A stretch of DNA of 64,000 nt, taken from positions 2,216,325-2,280,324 of the forward strand of contig NZ_CM001440.1 of NCBI RefSeq assembly GCF_000244975.1. Reading direction: 5' to 3'. The notes beneath the pieces were generated by a model. It saw only the letters and a list, made by a program, of their open reading frames with translations. It did not search any database and had not been told where the DNA came from. Below, one piece after another: positions 1-8,264 of the stretch; within the stretch, counting starts at the first letter, position 1, and every line of letters begins with the position of its first letter. Made by a program: the position numbers and the translations under genes. The DNA comes from Saccharomonospora cyanea NA-134. GTDB taxonomy: Bacteria; Actinomycetota; Actinomycetes; Mycobacteriales; Pseudonocardiaceae.

Positions 1-2
1 CG

Positions 3-695
3 GAGCTCGAACAGCGGATCCGTTCGGGGGAGTTGCCACCCGGCAGCCGGCTGCCCACCGAGGCCGAGCTGCAACGGCGCCACTCGATCAGCCGCTCCAC
101 GGCACAGCGGGTCCTCAACGAACTCGCCCAGGCCGGGCTGGTCGAACGCCATCGGCGACGGGGAACCTTCGTCGCCCAGACCGCTCGCCGGGAGAACCTG
201 CTGCGACTGGTCAACCCGACGCTGTCCGGACCGGAAATCCCGGGACGGCACGCAGTGGAGACGGCGGCGGTGGTTCCCGCCCGTGAGGCGGACGTCGCCC
301 TGCCGGGTGTCGACGACGACACACCCGTGAACCAGCTGCGCCGTCTGAAGTTCGACACCGACGACAACCCCATCGCCATCGAGCTGTCCGCGGTGCCCTT
401 CGCGCTGGCGCCCGCACTGCTCGACGAGGAACTCGCACACCTCACCGTCCACGACTACTTCGCCCGCCACGGCATCCCGGCGGCGACGTCCCGGGTCTAC
501 ATCGACCCCGTGCTGCTGGGCGACACCGAAGCCCGGCAGCTCGCCTGTGAACCCGGCCGCCCGGTGATCCGGCTGCGTCGGCTGACCTGGCTCGTCGACG
601 GCCGCCTCGCCGAGGCGATGTGGCACTTGTTCCGGCCGGATTTGGTGGAGTTCTTCATCGAGCAGTCGGTGCTCCCCGTCACCGACCCCGCCTGA
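3..695 (+). CDS. GntR/HutC-family transcriptional regulator (5' end outside window)
   Basis: One-component repressor with an N-terminal winged helix and a C-terminal UTRA ligand-binding domain. The reading frame is already open at base 3 (ELEQRIRSGELPPGSRLPTE), so the true start lies upstream; the TTG at 33 is internal. Visible residues 1-59 contain the GntR helix-turn-helix (LPTEAEL, SRSTAQRVLNEL, RRGTFV), and about residues 75-225 match the UTRA fold (DPVLLGDTEARQL, GRPVIRLRRLTW). It sits 54 bp upstream of the oxidase and symporter genes on the same strand, so it probably controls them, with an amine or amino acid as ligand. The family call is firm; the ligand is inferred. Confidence 0.9.
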   Translation, partial: ELEQRIRSGELPPGSRLPTEAELQRRHSISRSTAQRVLNELAQAGLVERHRRRGTFVAQTARRENLLRLVNPTLSGPEIPGRHAVETAAVVPAREADVALPGVDDDTPVNQLRRLKFDTDDNPIAIELSAVPFALAPALLDEELAHLTVHDYFARHGIPAATSRVYIDPVLLGDTEARQLACEPGRPVIRLRRLTWLVDGRLAEAMWHLFRPDLVEFFIEQSVLPVTDPA

Positions 696-749
696 CATTC
701 CCCGCACGCTTCCCGTGTCCCTTCGGGCACCCGCGCCCCAGGAGTGAGC

Positions 750-1883
750 ATGTCCCCATCTCCGCGCGTCGCCGTCGTCGGTACCGGCGTGATCGGCGCC
801 ATGACCGCCTGGCACCTCGCCCGCCGTGGCGCCGAGGTCCTCGCCCTCGACACCTACTCGCCCGGCCACGACCGGGGTGCCTCCGCGGGTGAGTCCCGCA
901 TCTTCCGCACCGTCTACAAGGAAGGCGCTGAGTACGTTCCGCTGCTGCAGCGCTCCGGGCAGTTGTGGCGGGAACTCGAAGCCGCCACCGGCAGCGCCCT
1001 GCTCACGCTGTGCGGTGGGCTCACGATCGGCCCGGCCGACGACCCGGACGTCGCGGCCGTGCGGGCGTGCGCCGAGGAGTGCGGTCTCGACCACGAGGTA
1101 CTCGACGCCGCCGAGGTCGGTGTTCGGTTCCCGCAGCACCGGCTGGACACCGACGAGATCGCCGTGCTCGATCCGGCCGCCGGTGTGTTGCGGCCGGAGC
1201 CCGCGGTGCAGGCCGCGCTGCGGGCGGCCGAGGCCGCGGGCGCCCGGCTACTGCCGTACCACCCGGTCGACGACGTCACCGAGACCGCCGGGGGATGGCG
1301 GATCCGGAGCGCCGAGCGCGTCTACGACGTGGACCACGTGGTGTTCGCGCCTGGCCCCTGGGCCCGGCGGTTGGCCCCATTGCGGGAGTCGCCCGTGGAG
1401 GCCCGCCTGATCACCGCGTGCTGGTTCGCGGCGCGGGACGTGGCCGCGCACCGGCCGAATCGGCTGCCGATCGCGATCCGTCGACACCGGGAGGCCGGTT
1501 TCTCCTGCTTCCCCGCACTCGACGGAGCGGCGATCAAGATCGTTCCGCACCATCTCGGCTGGCCTGTGCTGGACGATCCGGACCACCTGCCGCGCACCGC
1601 CGACGTGGAGTTCGTCCGCAGGGCCTCGGCCGCCGCCGAACGTCTGCTGCCCGGCGTGGTACCACACCCGGTCCGGATCGGCACCTACGTCGAGGGCTTC
1701 ACGCCCGACGACCACGCCCTGCTCGGTCCGGTCCCCGGCTGCGCCAACGCCACCGTCCTCACCGGATTCTCCGGGCACGGCTTCAAGCTCGCCCCCGTGT
1801 TCGGCGAACTCGCCGCCGAACTCGTGTTGACCGGGACGACCTCGCACGACATCGACAGGCTCGACCCGGCTCGCTTCGCCTGA
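750..1883 (+). CDS. FAD-dependent N-methyl amino acid / sarcosine oxidase-like protein
   Basis: 377-residue flavoprotein of the monomeric sarcosine oxidase / N-methyltryptophan oxidase (SolA) family, which oxidises the C-N bond of N-methyl or cyclic amino acids to give H2O2. The N-terminus carries the Rossmann motif VVGTGVIGAMTAWHLARRG, and the C-terminus has FTPDDHALLGPVPG and TGFSGHGFKLAP, typical of the family. ATG at 750 is chosen because AGGAG lies 5 bases upstream; a GTG two codons earlier overlaps that site. In characterised family members a Cys a few residues before the TPDxH motif binds FAD covalently. Here the stretch reads GTYVEGFTPDDH with no Cys, so FAD is probably non-covalent. 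Likely cotranscribed with the symporter and second oxidase downstream. Substrate unknown. Confidence 0.85.
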   Translation: MSPSPRVAVVGTGVIGAMTAWHLARRGAEVLALDTYSPGHDRGASAGESRIFRTVYKEGAEYVPLLQRSGQLWRELEAATGSALLTLCGGLTIGPADDPDVAAVRACAEECGLDHEVLDAAEVGVRFPQHRLDTDEIAVLDPAAGVLRPEPAVQAALRAAEAAGARLLPYHPVDDVTETAGGWRIRSAERVYDVDHVVFAPGPWARRLAPLRESPVEARLITACWFAARDVAAHRPNRLPIAIRRHREAGFSCFPALDGAAIKIVPHHLGWPVLDDPDHLPRTADVEFVRRASAAAERLLPGVVPHPVRIGTYVEGFTPDDHALLGPVPGCANATVLTGFSGHGFKLAPVFGELAAELVLTGTTSHDIDRLDPARFA

Positions 1884-1964
1884 GCCCCACACCCCACGCA
1901 CTCCGCGTCGACCACGCGGCCGTAACGCCTGCTCTCTCCCTGCCCATGCCCTGGAGGCAGAGCC

Positions 1965-3407
1965 ATGCCCACTGGTTCCACCGGTCAGATCGTCGGAATC
2001 GTCGTCGCAAGTCTCGCCGTGATCGGGTTCGGACTCGCCATGTCCGTCTACTTCGGACGCAGAGCGAAGACGTCCGCCGACTGGCTCACGGCCCGCGAAT
2101 CCCTTCCCCTGATCGTCGTCGTCATCACCCAGTTCGCCACCGCCACCGGTGGCGGCGTGCTCATCGCGCACGTCGGTATCGGTTACCGGTCGGGATGGTC
2201 GGTCTTCGTCTACGAAGTCTGCGTGATCGTGGGCTTCCTGGTGCTGGCGCTGATCGCGCGCTGGCTGCGGGAACAGCGGTTCACCACCGTTCCGGACATC
2301 GTGACCCGACTGTTCGGCGAGCACAAACTCGTCACCGCGATCGCCGCGCTGGCCGCGCTCGTGGTGCCGTTCGGTTGGCTGGCGACGCAGTTCGTGGCCT
2401 TCGCGCAGCTGTTCGGTCAGCTCACCGGGCTCTCGCCCACCGTGCTGATTGTGGTGATCATGGTGGCGTCGTTGCTGTTCGTGCTTCCCGGCGGCCTCAC
2501 GTCGGTGGCGTGGACGGACTTCGTCTTCGGTCTCTTCATGATCGTGATGTCGCTCGGTACCGCGTTCTACGCCGTCCACCTCGCGGGCGGCTGGTCGGAG
2601 ATCACCGCCACCGTGCCCGAACGGCTGTGGAGCCTGGAGGGCTTCACCGCGGCGGGCTGGGAGCAGATCTTCCTCTGGCTCGCCGCGATCGTTCCGGGGA
2701 CACTGACCAACCAGCTCTACTACCAGCGGGTGTTCGCCACGAAGAAGGTCACCGACGCGCGGCGCGGGCTGGCGTTGTCCGGGCTGACGCTTCTGATCGG
2801 CGGCCTCTACGCCGGATGCCTCGGCCTGGCGGTGCACGCCATGAACCCCGGTCTGGAGAACGAGGAGGACGCAGCCGGCTGGCTGCTGGCTCAGCTGCCG
2901 TCCGCACTGCTCATCGTCTTCGGCGCCTTCCTCGTCTCCACCATCGTGTCCACGACCGGCGCGGCACTGCAGTCGGTGGTCGCCAACCTCACGCGGGACG
3001 TCTACCAGAACATCGTGGGCGGTGACGCGGGCGATCGGAAGCTGGTGCCACTGTCCCGGCTGATCACCGTGGGCGTCTCGGCGCTGGCCGCGGTCCTGGC
3101 GATCCTGTTCCCGAAAGCTCTCGACTGGCTCGTGGCCACCTACGCCTACTCGGCCGCCGCGCTCGCCGCGCCGATCTTCCTCGGCTACCTGCTGCACCGG
3201 CGCCGGCGGCTCACGCCGACGGCCGCGATCGGCAGCATGCTCGCCGGTGTGCTCGGGTGCGGCATCGCCCACCTCGCCGACACCGCCGTACCGTACGCCG
3301 TGTACGGCATCGGAGCGTCGGCGGTCGCGCTCGTCCTGCTCACCTACCTCACGGGCGGCGCGAGGCAGCCGTCCACCGACCACACCGTCACGGAGGTGAC
3401 GTCATGA
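1965..3407 (+). CDS. Sodium:solute symporter family (SSS) permease
   Basis: 480-residue inner-membrane transporter of the SSS family (relatives carry proline, pantothenate, acetate and similar solutes with Na+). About 13 hydrophobic segments are visible, beginning with residues 6-26. The loop FGRRAKTSADWLTARESLP after the first helix and the segment TVPDIVTRLFGEHK are characteristic. GGAGG sits 7 bases before the ATG. The stop overlaps the next gene as ATGA, so translation is coupled to an FAD oxidase; together with the oxidase upstream this suggests import of the substrate they oxidise. Substrate not deducible. Confidence 0.9.
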   Translation: MPTGSTGQIVGIVVASLAVIGFGLAMSVYFGRRAKTSADWLTARESLPLIVVVITQFATATGGGVLIAHVGIGYRSGWSVFVYEVCVIVGFLVLALIARWLREQRFTTVPDIVTRLFGEHKLVTAIAALAALVVPFGWLATQFVAFAQLFGQLTGLSPTVLIVVIMVASLLFVLPGGLTSVAWTDFVFGLFMIVMSLGTAFYAVHLAGGWSEITATVPERLWSLEGFTAAGWEQIFLWLAAIVPGTLTNQLYYQRVFATKKVTDARRGLALSGLTLLIGGLYAGCLGLAVHAMNPGLENEEDAAGWLLAQLPSALLIVFGAFLVSTIVSTTGAALQSVVANLTRDVYQNIVGGDAGDRKLVPLSRLITVGVSALAAVLAILFPKALDWLVATYAYSAAALAAPIFLGYLLHRRRRLTPTAAIGSMLAGVLGCGIAHLADTAVPYAVYGIGASAVALVLLTYLTGGARQPSTDHTVTEVTS

Positions 3408-4579
3408 GAATCGCAGTCGTCGGACTGGGCGTGCTCGGCGCGTCCGCAGCGCGGGCGCTGGCGCACGCAGGCGCATCGGTGACCGTGCTCGAACGCAGCG
3501 GCCCGCTCGCGGGCACCACGGGCACCACCTTCGCCTGGGTCAACTCGCACAGCAAGGACCCGCGCTCCTACCACGACCTCAACGTCGCCGGAATGGAGGA
3601 ACACTCCGTACTGGCGCGGTCCGGGAACGGACAGCCCGCGTGGTTCCACCGGACGGGAAACCTGGAGTGGGCCGGAGACGAGGCGGGCGCCGAACGCCTT
3701 GCCCGGTCGGTGGCGCGGCTCCGGGACCGGGACTACCCGGTGGACTGGATCACGCCGCGTGCCGCCAGGGAACTCGTGCCGGATCTGCGCGTCCCGGAGG
3801 GCGTGCGGGACGTCGCGTACTACCCGACCGAGGGGTACGTGCTGCCCTCGTTGCTGCTCGCCAGGTTGTGGGGCGAGGCCCGTGACGCCGGAGCCGTGCT
3901 GCGCTGCCCCGCGGAGGTCGTCGGCCTCACGGAGAGCCGCGACGGTGTCCGCGTCGAGTTGGCCGACGGCGACGAGGTGCGGGCCGACGCCGTGGTGCTC
4001 GCAGCCGGACGGTGGAGCGAGTCGGTGAGCGCGCTCGCCGGACACCGGATTCCCATGGCCTCCCCGGACGTCGCGGGGTCCGCCACGGTCGGCTTCCTGG
4101 GCTGGACCACGCCCGTGGCCGCCCGCGTCGACCGGGTGCTGACCACCCCGACGCTCAACGTCCGGCCCGACGGCGGCGGTCGCCTGGTGGTGCAGGGCCT
4201 GGACCTCGACGTCGACGCGGATCCCGCGAAGCGGCCCTCCCCGGACGGCGAACACGCCCGCACCCTGCTCGCCAGGCTCGCCGGCCTGGTCGACGGCACC
4301 GAGGGAGCCCGGCTGGAGTCGCTGCGAGTGGGGCAGCGGTCCCTGCCCGCCGACGGGCATCCGGTGTGCGGATTCCTGGGTGAGAGCAGCCGGGTCTACG
4401 CGATGGCCACGCACAGCGGCATCACGCTCGGACCGCTGCTCGGCAGGCTGGCGGCGCAGGAGGTGCTCGGTGGTGAGCCCAGCGAGCTGCTGGCCGACTT
4501 CCGGCCCCAGCGGTGGGAGGGAGTCGACCCCGCCGAGCTGCCCGCCCTGCGGCCCGCCCGGTTCGCCGGTCAGCAGTGA
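3404..4579 (+). CDS. FAD-dependent amino acid oxidoreductase (DAO/glycine oxidase-like)
   Basis: 391-residue DAO-superfamily flavoprotein. The N-terminal dinucleotide fold reads AVVGLGVLGASAARALAHAG with ER at the end of the second strand; VVLAAGRWSE is the second FAD-contacting segment, and VGQRSLPADGHPVCGF with THSGITLGPLLG forms the C-terminal FAD-binding end. The start is the ATG overlapping the symporter stop, preceded by CGGAGG. Family members deaminate D-amino acids or glycine, or act in DadA-type dehydrogenation. Its pairing with a second oxidase and a symporter suggests sequential oxidation of one imported amine. The precise substrate is unknown. Confidence 0.85.
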   Translation: MRIAVVGLGVLGASAARALAHAGASVTVLERSGPLAGTTGTTFAWVNSHSKDPRSYHDLNVAGMEEHSVLARSGNGQPAWFHRTGNLEWAGDEAGAERLARSVARLRDRDYPVDWITPRAARELVPDLRVPEGVRDVAYYPTEGYVLPSLLLARLWGEARDAGAVLRCPAEVVGLTESRDGVRVELADGDEVRADAVVLAAGRWSESVSALAGHRIPMASPDVAGSATVGFLGWTTPVAARVDRVLTTPTLNVRPDGGGRLVVQGLDLDVDADPAKRPSPDGEHARTLLARLAGLVDGTEGARLESLRVGQRSLPADGHPVCGFLGESSRVYAMATHSGITLGPLLGRLAAQEVLGGEPSELLADFRPQRWEGVDPAELPALRPARFAGQQ

Positions 4580-4685
4580 GCCCGGTCGGCGACGGCGAGG
4601 ACATGACGTCGGCTCACCAGTATGTGGCGGGCCACCGGCTTCGCCGGTATCTCCCTCTGGTCCGCTCGATGGTTCCCGAAATCGA

Positions 4686-5507
4686 TCAGCCCCACGTGAG
4701 CGGGTCGAGATGGAGGTAAAAGCGCAGGCGGTCGTGGTCGAGGGCGATGCCGTACCTTTCGGCGAAGATCAGGTCCGCAGCCCGCGCCCGCTCCTCGTCC
4801 ATCCATGTCTCTCGCGCGTTGGTGAGCAGCAGTGCCAGGTCGGCGTAGCGGTCGGCCAGCCCGAGGCGGCCCAGGTCGATGAAGCCTGACACGTTCAGGG
4901 TCTGTGGATCGAGGATGATGTTGGGCAGGCACAGGTCCCCGTGGCAGACGACCGTGTCAGCGCCTTCCTGCTCTCGTCGCCGTGGGACCTGCCGGGTGAG
5001 GTGCTCCAGCAGCTCCGCAGTGGGCGTGTTCTGCTGTTCGACGGGAAGGAAATCCGGGTTGACGGCGTCACGGGCCACGACGTCGCGCGCCACGGCGACC
5101 ATGGCGTCCAGGTCCCGGCGGAACGGGCACTGCGACACGGGCACCTCGTGCAGTCGGCGGACCGTGTCCGCGATGCGTTCCCAGGCGGCCCGCAGATCCT
5201 CAGCAGACACCTGATCAGCAGGTACGCCGGAGACGGAACTGGTCACCAGGCAGGCGCCCACGTCACCGGAGTGCCAGTCGAGCACCTGAGGACCAGGTAC
5301 ATCCTGACCGTTCAGCCATGTGATCCGGTCGCGTTCGGCCTTCAGGCTGGCCGCATCCGCGGCGGGCACGCACTTGGCGTACCGGGTGGCGTCCGCGCTG
5401 CGAAAGACGGCTGCTCCCGACTCGCCCGTGGTGACAGGCAACCAGTCCCCGCCACCCACACCGAGCAGCACCGGCGATACGGTCAAGGTTTCGGGAGGCT
5501 CGCTCAT
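4686..5507 (-). CDS. aph(3''): Aminoglycoside 3''-phosphotransferase, StrA/APH(3'')-I-like
   Basis: 273-residue ATP-dependent kinase. From memory it parallels the streptomycin kinase APH(3'')-Ib (StrA, 267 residues) along its whole length: DWLP..GESG near residue 21, VNPDFLP near 149, VVCHGDLCLPN near 187, IDLGRLGLADRYADLAL near 210 and the terminal LDPLTWG all have close counterparts. Catalytic residues visible are H189-G-D191, N196 and D211 (DFG equivalent). ATG at 5507 is preferred over an in-frame start 22 codons upstream because the extension has no family counterpart. Single gene, convergent with the oxidase and facing away from the amidohydrolase. Probably an intrinsic chromosomal streptomycin-modifying enzyme; no transposon or integron parts lie nearby. 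Confidence 0.85.
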   Translation of the reverse strand: MSEPPETLTVSPVLLGVGGGDWLPVTTGESGAAVFRSADATRYAKCVPAADAASLKAERDRITWLNGQDVPGPQVLDWHSGDVGACLVTSSVSGVPADQVSAEDLRAAWERIADTVRRLHEVPVSQCPFRRDLDAMVAVARDVVARDAVNPDFLPVEQQNTPTAELLEHLTRQVPRRREQEGADTVVCHGDLCLPNIILDPQTLNVSGFIDLGRLGLADRYADLALLLTNARETWMDEERARAADLIFAERYGIALDHDRLRFYLHLDPLTWG

Positions 5508-5609
5508 GGCGACCACTTTAGCCAGCCCGGCATATCGGCTCAGGGCCGCGGGACCTCCACTGTTGCCACACACTCGGCGTGCGGCAGGACGTGGTCCGAA
5601 CGAAACCGC

Positions 5610-6515
5610 CTAGGCGAGTCCGTACTGTTCGACCGCGCACCCGGAGAAGACGTCCGCTCGTGCGTCGGCGCTCAGCTCGTCGAGGACCGCCAGCAGGGCG
5701 TCCACCAGCTCGCCGAAGCTCCAGAGCAGCCGGTCGACGGGAAAGTGTCCGGCGAACATGCACCGGCGCGGCCCGAAGATGCGAACGACCGAGCGCACCC
5801 ACGGGCGGATCCGCTCGGCGGAGGGGCCGAACAGCAGCGCGAGCCCCTGCGCCTTCACCGTCACGTTCGGGTGCTCGCTCACCGCCTGCAGGCGTTCCTC
5901 CCAACGCCGGAAGCCGTCCTCGCTCAGGTCGAGAGGCCACCCCGCCGCCTCGAGCACGAAGCGGGTGTCGGGGAACGACCGCAGCAGCTCGTGGGCGGCG
6001 GGCAGCTGCTCGTCGTAGAGCAGCAGGTCCCAGGTGAAGCCGTGTGCCGCGACGAGTTCGAAACCACGCAGCCAGGCCGGGTCTGTCACCAGGTCCGGCC
6101 TGGGGCCGAGCCGCTTGAGCGGATCGTCGGCCCAGTACAGTGGCTGCCTCACCGCACGCACGACCGGCATGTCCCGGTAGCGCGCGAGCACGTCGGCGAG
6201 CGTGGGGGAAGTGAGGTCGACCCCGGCGATGAAGGCGTGGGGGAACCCGTGGTCGTCCGCTTCTCGCTGTACCCACTCGGCCTCGGCGACGGCATCGGCC
6301 GCCCCGAACTCACACGCGACCGACTTGACGAGACGTTCCCCTGACACGTCGGAGAGGTAGTCGGGGACCGAGTAGTCGCAGGCGATGTCGTAGTAGTTCT
6401 CCAGCAGCGCCTCCAGCACGGGGCTCCGCTGCCGGATCCAGGGATACTCCACCGCCTCCAGGTTGAGGAGGTGGTGGTGGGCATCGACGAGTGCGGGCCG
6501 AGGGGTGAGTGGCAT
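5610..6515 (-). CDS. Amidohydrolase-family (PDC hydrolase/lactonase-like) TIM-barrel enzyme
   Basis: About 301 residues. The N-terminal VDAHHHLLNLE supplies the metal-binding HxH of the amidohydrolase_2 family, which includes 2-pyrone-4,6-dicarboxylate hydrolase and fuconolactonase (COG3618). Further expected elements are WDLLLYDEQL, RFVLEAAGWP and RRCMFAGHFPVDRL near the C-terminus. In this family the last segment normally reads FGSNFP; here GHFPVD replaces it. The start is taken as the ATG at 6515; a GTG ten codons upstream is the main alternative because GGAGGA lies between them. The gene is divergent from the SHMT-like gene. Substrate unknown, possibly a lactone. Confidence 0.75.
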   Translation of the reverse strand: MPLTPRPALVDAHHHLLNLEAVEYPWIRQRSPVLEALLENYYDIACDYSVPDYLSDVSGERLVKSVACEFGAADAVAEAEWVQREADDHGFPHAFIAGVDLTSPTLADVLARYRDMPVVRAVRQPLYWADDPLKRLGPRPDLVTDPAWLRGFELVAAHGFTWDLLLYDEQLPAAHELLRSFPDTRFVLEAAGWPLDLSEDGFRRWEERLQAVSEHPNVTVKAQGLALLFGPSAERIRPWVRSVVRIFGPRRCMFAGHFPVDRLLWSFGELVDALLAVLDELSADARADVFSGCAVEQYGLA

Positions 6516-6827
6516 GCCGGAGCCCGCTGGACGCTCCTCCGTCACATCCGAATGGTATGTGCCCGACGTCGTTTCCGACCGAACGAAACCGCTCACCCGG
6601 ATGTCACCGACAACGGCGACGAAAGGTGCCCGCGCTCTGTTCCGGGTTCGGGCGGCAACGGCACTCGAAGACCCTCCTGCGTCGCACACCGGTTTTCGAA
6701 CCGTACGGAAAGCGCCACGACTCCGGGCCTTCGACCGGTGCGCTCGACCTCGTCCGCTGGCTACGTTCGAAGGTCAGCATCCGGCAGGCGAGGTGGTCCG
6801 CCTCGCCCCGCAGAGAGGAGCACCGAG
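6516..6827. other. Divergent intergenic region, 312 bp
   Basis: No convincing gene. It separates two divergent starts, so it should hold both promoters. A short hairpin lies at 6690-6703 (CGGTT, loop TTCG, AACCG) and the region is less GC-rich than its surroundings. GAGAGGAG at 6813-6820 is the ribosome binding site for the plus-strand gene. No recognisable sigma-factor boxes or riboswitch. Confidence 0.5.
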
Positions 6828-8164
6828 ATGACCCCCGCACTCAGCCACCGGCCCTGGGTTCCCGAACAGGCGGAGACCCGTGTCCGCACGCTGGCGGAGG
6901 CGGCCGCAGGCTCCACGCCGGCCGGCCTGCTCGTCGAGCTGGACCGGCTGGTGGCGCAGAACCGCCGGATCCACGACGTCGAATCGATCAACCTCAACCC
7001 GGCGTCGAACATCATGAATCCCCGGGCGGAGGCGATGCTCTCGGCGCACCTCGGCTCGCGGGCCTCCCTCGGTTACCCCGGTGACAAGTACGAGACGGGA
7101 CTGGAAGCCATCGAGCAGATCGAGGTCATCGCCGCCGAACTGGTGGCCGAGGTGTTCGGGGCCCGCCACGCCGAGGTGCGCGTGCCCTCCGGTGCGATAG
7201 CGAACCTGTACGCGTTTCTCGCCACCTGCGAGCCGGGTGACACGATCATCGCGCCGCCACCCGCCATCGGTGGCCACGTGACACACCACGCGGGTGGTTC
7301 GGCAGGCCAGTACCGGATCAGAACGGTCGCCGCTCCCGCCGACTCGGGCGGCTACACCGTCGACGTCGACGCACTCCGGGACCTGGCGCACGAGGTGCGG
7401 CCGAAACTGATCACCGTCGGAAGCAGCCTCAACCTGTATCCGCATCCGGTCGGGAAGATCCGCGACATCGCCGACGAGGTCGGCGCGAAGGTGCTCTTCG
7501 ACGCGGCGCACCTGTGCGGCCTCGTCGCCGGACGGGCCTGGCCGAATCCCCTGGACGAAGGGCGCACCTGATGACGTTCAGTACCTACAAGAGCCTGGGC
7601 GGGCCTGCGGGCGGGGCGGTGGTGACCAACGATCCCGAACTGGCCGAACGCGTCGACAGAATCGCCTTCCCCGGCTTGACGGCCAACTTCGACGCGGGCA
7701 GGGTGGCCGCCCTGGCCGTGACGATGCTCGACTGGAAGGTCGCGGGTCGCGCCTACGCCACGGCGATGACCGAGGCCGCCGCGCGACTCGCGGACGAGTT
7801 GCTCGAAGCGGGCGCACCCGTGTTCACCGGCGCGCAGGGGCCCACGCGGTCGCACCAGTTCGCGCTCCGCGCCCAGCGCTGGGGCGGGGGCCAGCACGCC
7901 GCGCGGCGACTGCGTCGGGCGAACCTGCTGGCCTGCGGTATCGGCCTGCCCGACGAGGAAGTCGACGGTGACGTCAACGGCCTGCGAATGGGGACTCCCG
8001 AACTGGTGCGGCTGGGGATGAAGTCCACCGACATGGCGCACCTGGCCGGCTTGATCGTCGCCGGCCTGGACCCGGACGGCGACCCGGCGAGGATCGCACC
8101 GGAGGTCACGGCCTGGCGCAAACAGTTCGAAGGCGTGCACTACACCGTCGACCAGCCTTTCTGA
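6828..8164 (+). pseudogene. Serine hydroxymethyltransferase-like PLP enzyme, one-base frameshift
   Basis: Two overlapping frames together encode a full 445-residue protein of the SHMT / fold-type I PLP family. The first frame (ATG 6828, GAGAGGAG upstream) runs through LGYPGDKYETG, the SHMT-type PLP and substrate loop, to FDAAHLCGLVAG and stops at 7571. The second frame continues with AHLMTFSTYKSLGGPAGG, where K is the Schiff-base lysine, to 8164. Restoring one G in the GGG run at 7560-7562 rejoins them perfectly (DEG-AHLMTF). Family role: interconversion of serine and glycine with tetrahydrofolate, or related aldol cleavage of beta-hydroxy amino acids. A glycine or aldolase role would fit the nearby amine oxidases. 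The break may be real or a base-calling error. Confidence 0.85.
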
Positions 8165-8209
8165 AAGCGCCGCCGTCGGTGTCACCCGGCCCGGCCGGGC
8201 CATGACGAG

Positions 8210-8247
8210 AAGCCCTCGGCGCCACCGTGACGGGACGCCGAGGGCTT
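8210..8247. terminator. Intrinsic bidirectional terminator
   Basis: A perfect 12-base inverted repeat (AAGCCCTCGGCG / CGCCGAGGGCTT) around a 14-base loop lies between two convergent genes. The outer A/T ends give short T tracts in both directions, so it can end both transcripts. Confidence 0.8.
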
Positions 8248-8264
8248 TCGGTGTACCAGGCGTG

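Noticed and set aside
965-3025. A 686-codon open frame overlapping the SolA-like oxidase and the symporter
   Set aside because: It is out of frame with two well-conserved genes, is extremely Arg-rich and has no family motif; it is a GC-bias shadow.
4634-4648. ACCGGC-TTC-GCCGGT hairpin between convergent genes as a terminator
   Set aside because: The stem is only 6 bp with a 3-base loop and no T tract; such repeats arise by chance in this base composition.
4686-5507. Acquired resistance cassette
   Set aside because: No transposase, integrase, inverted repeats or attachment sites around the phosphotransferase, and codon use matches its neighbours.
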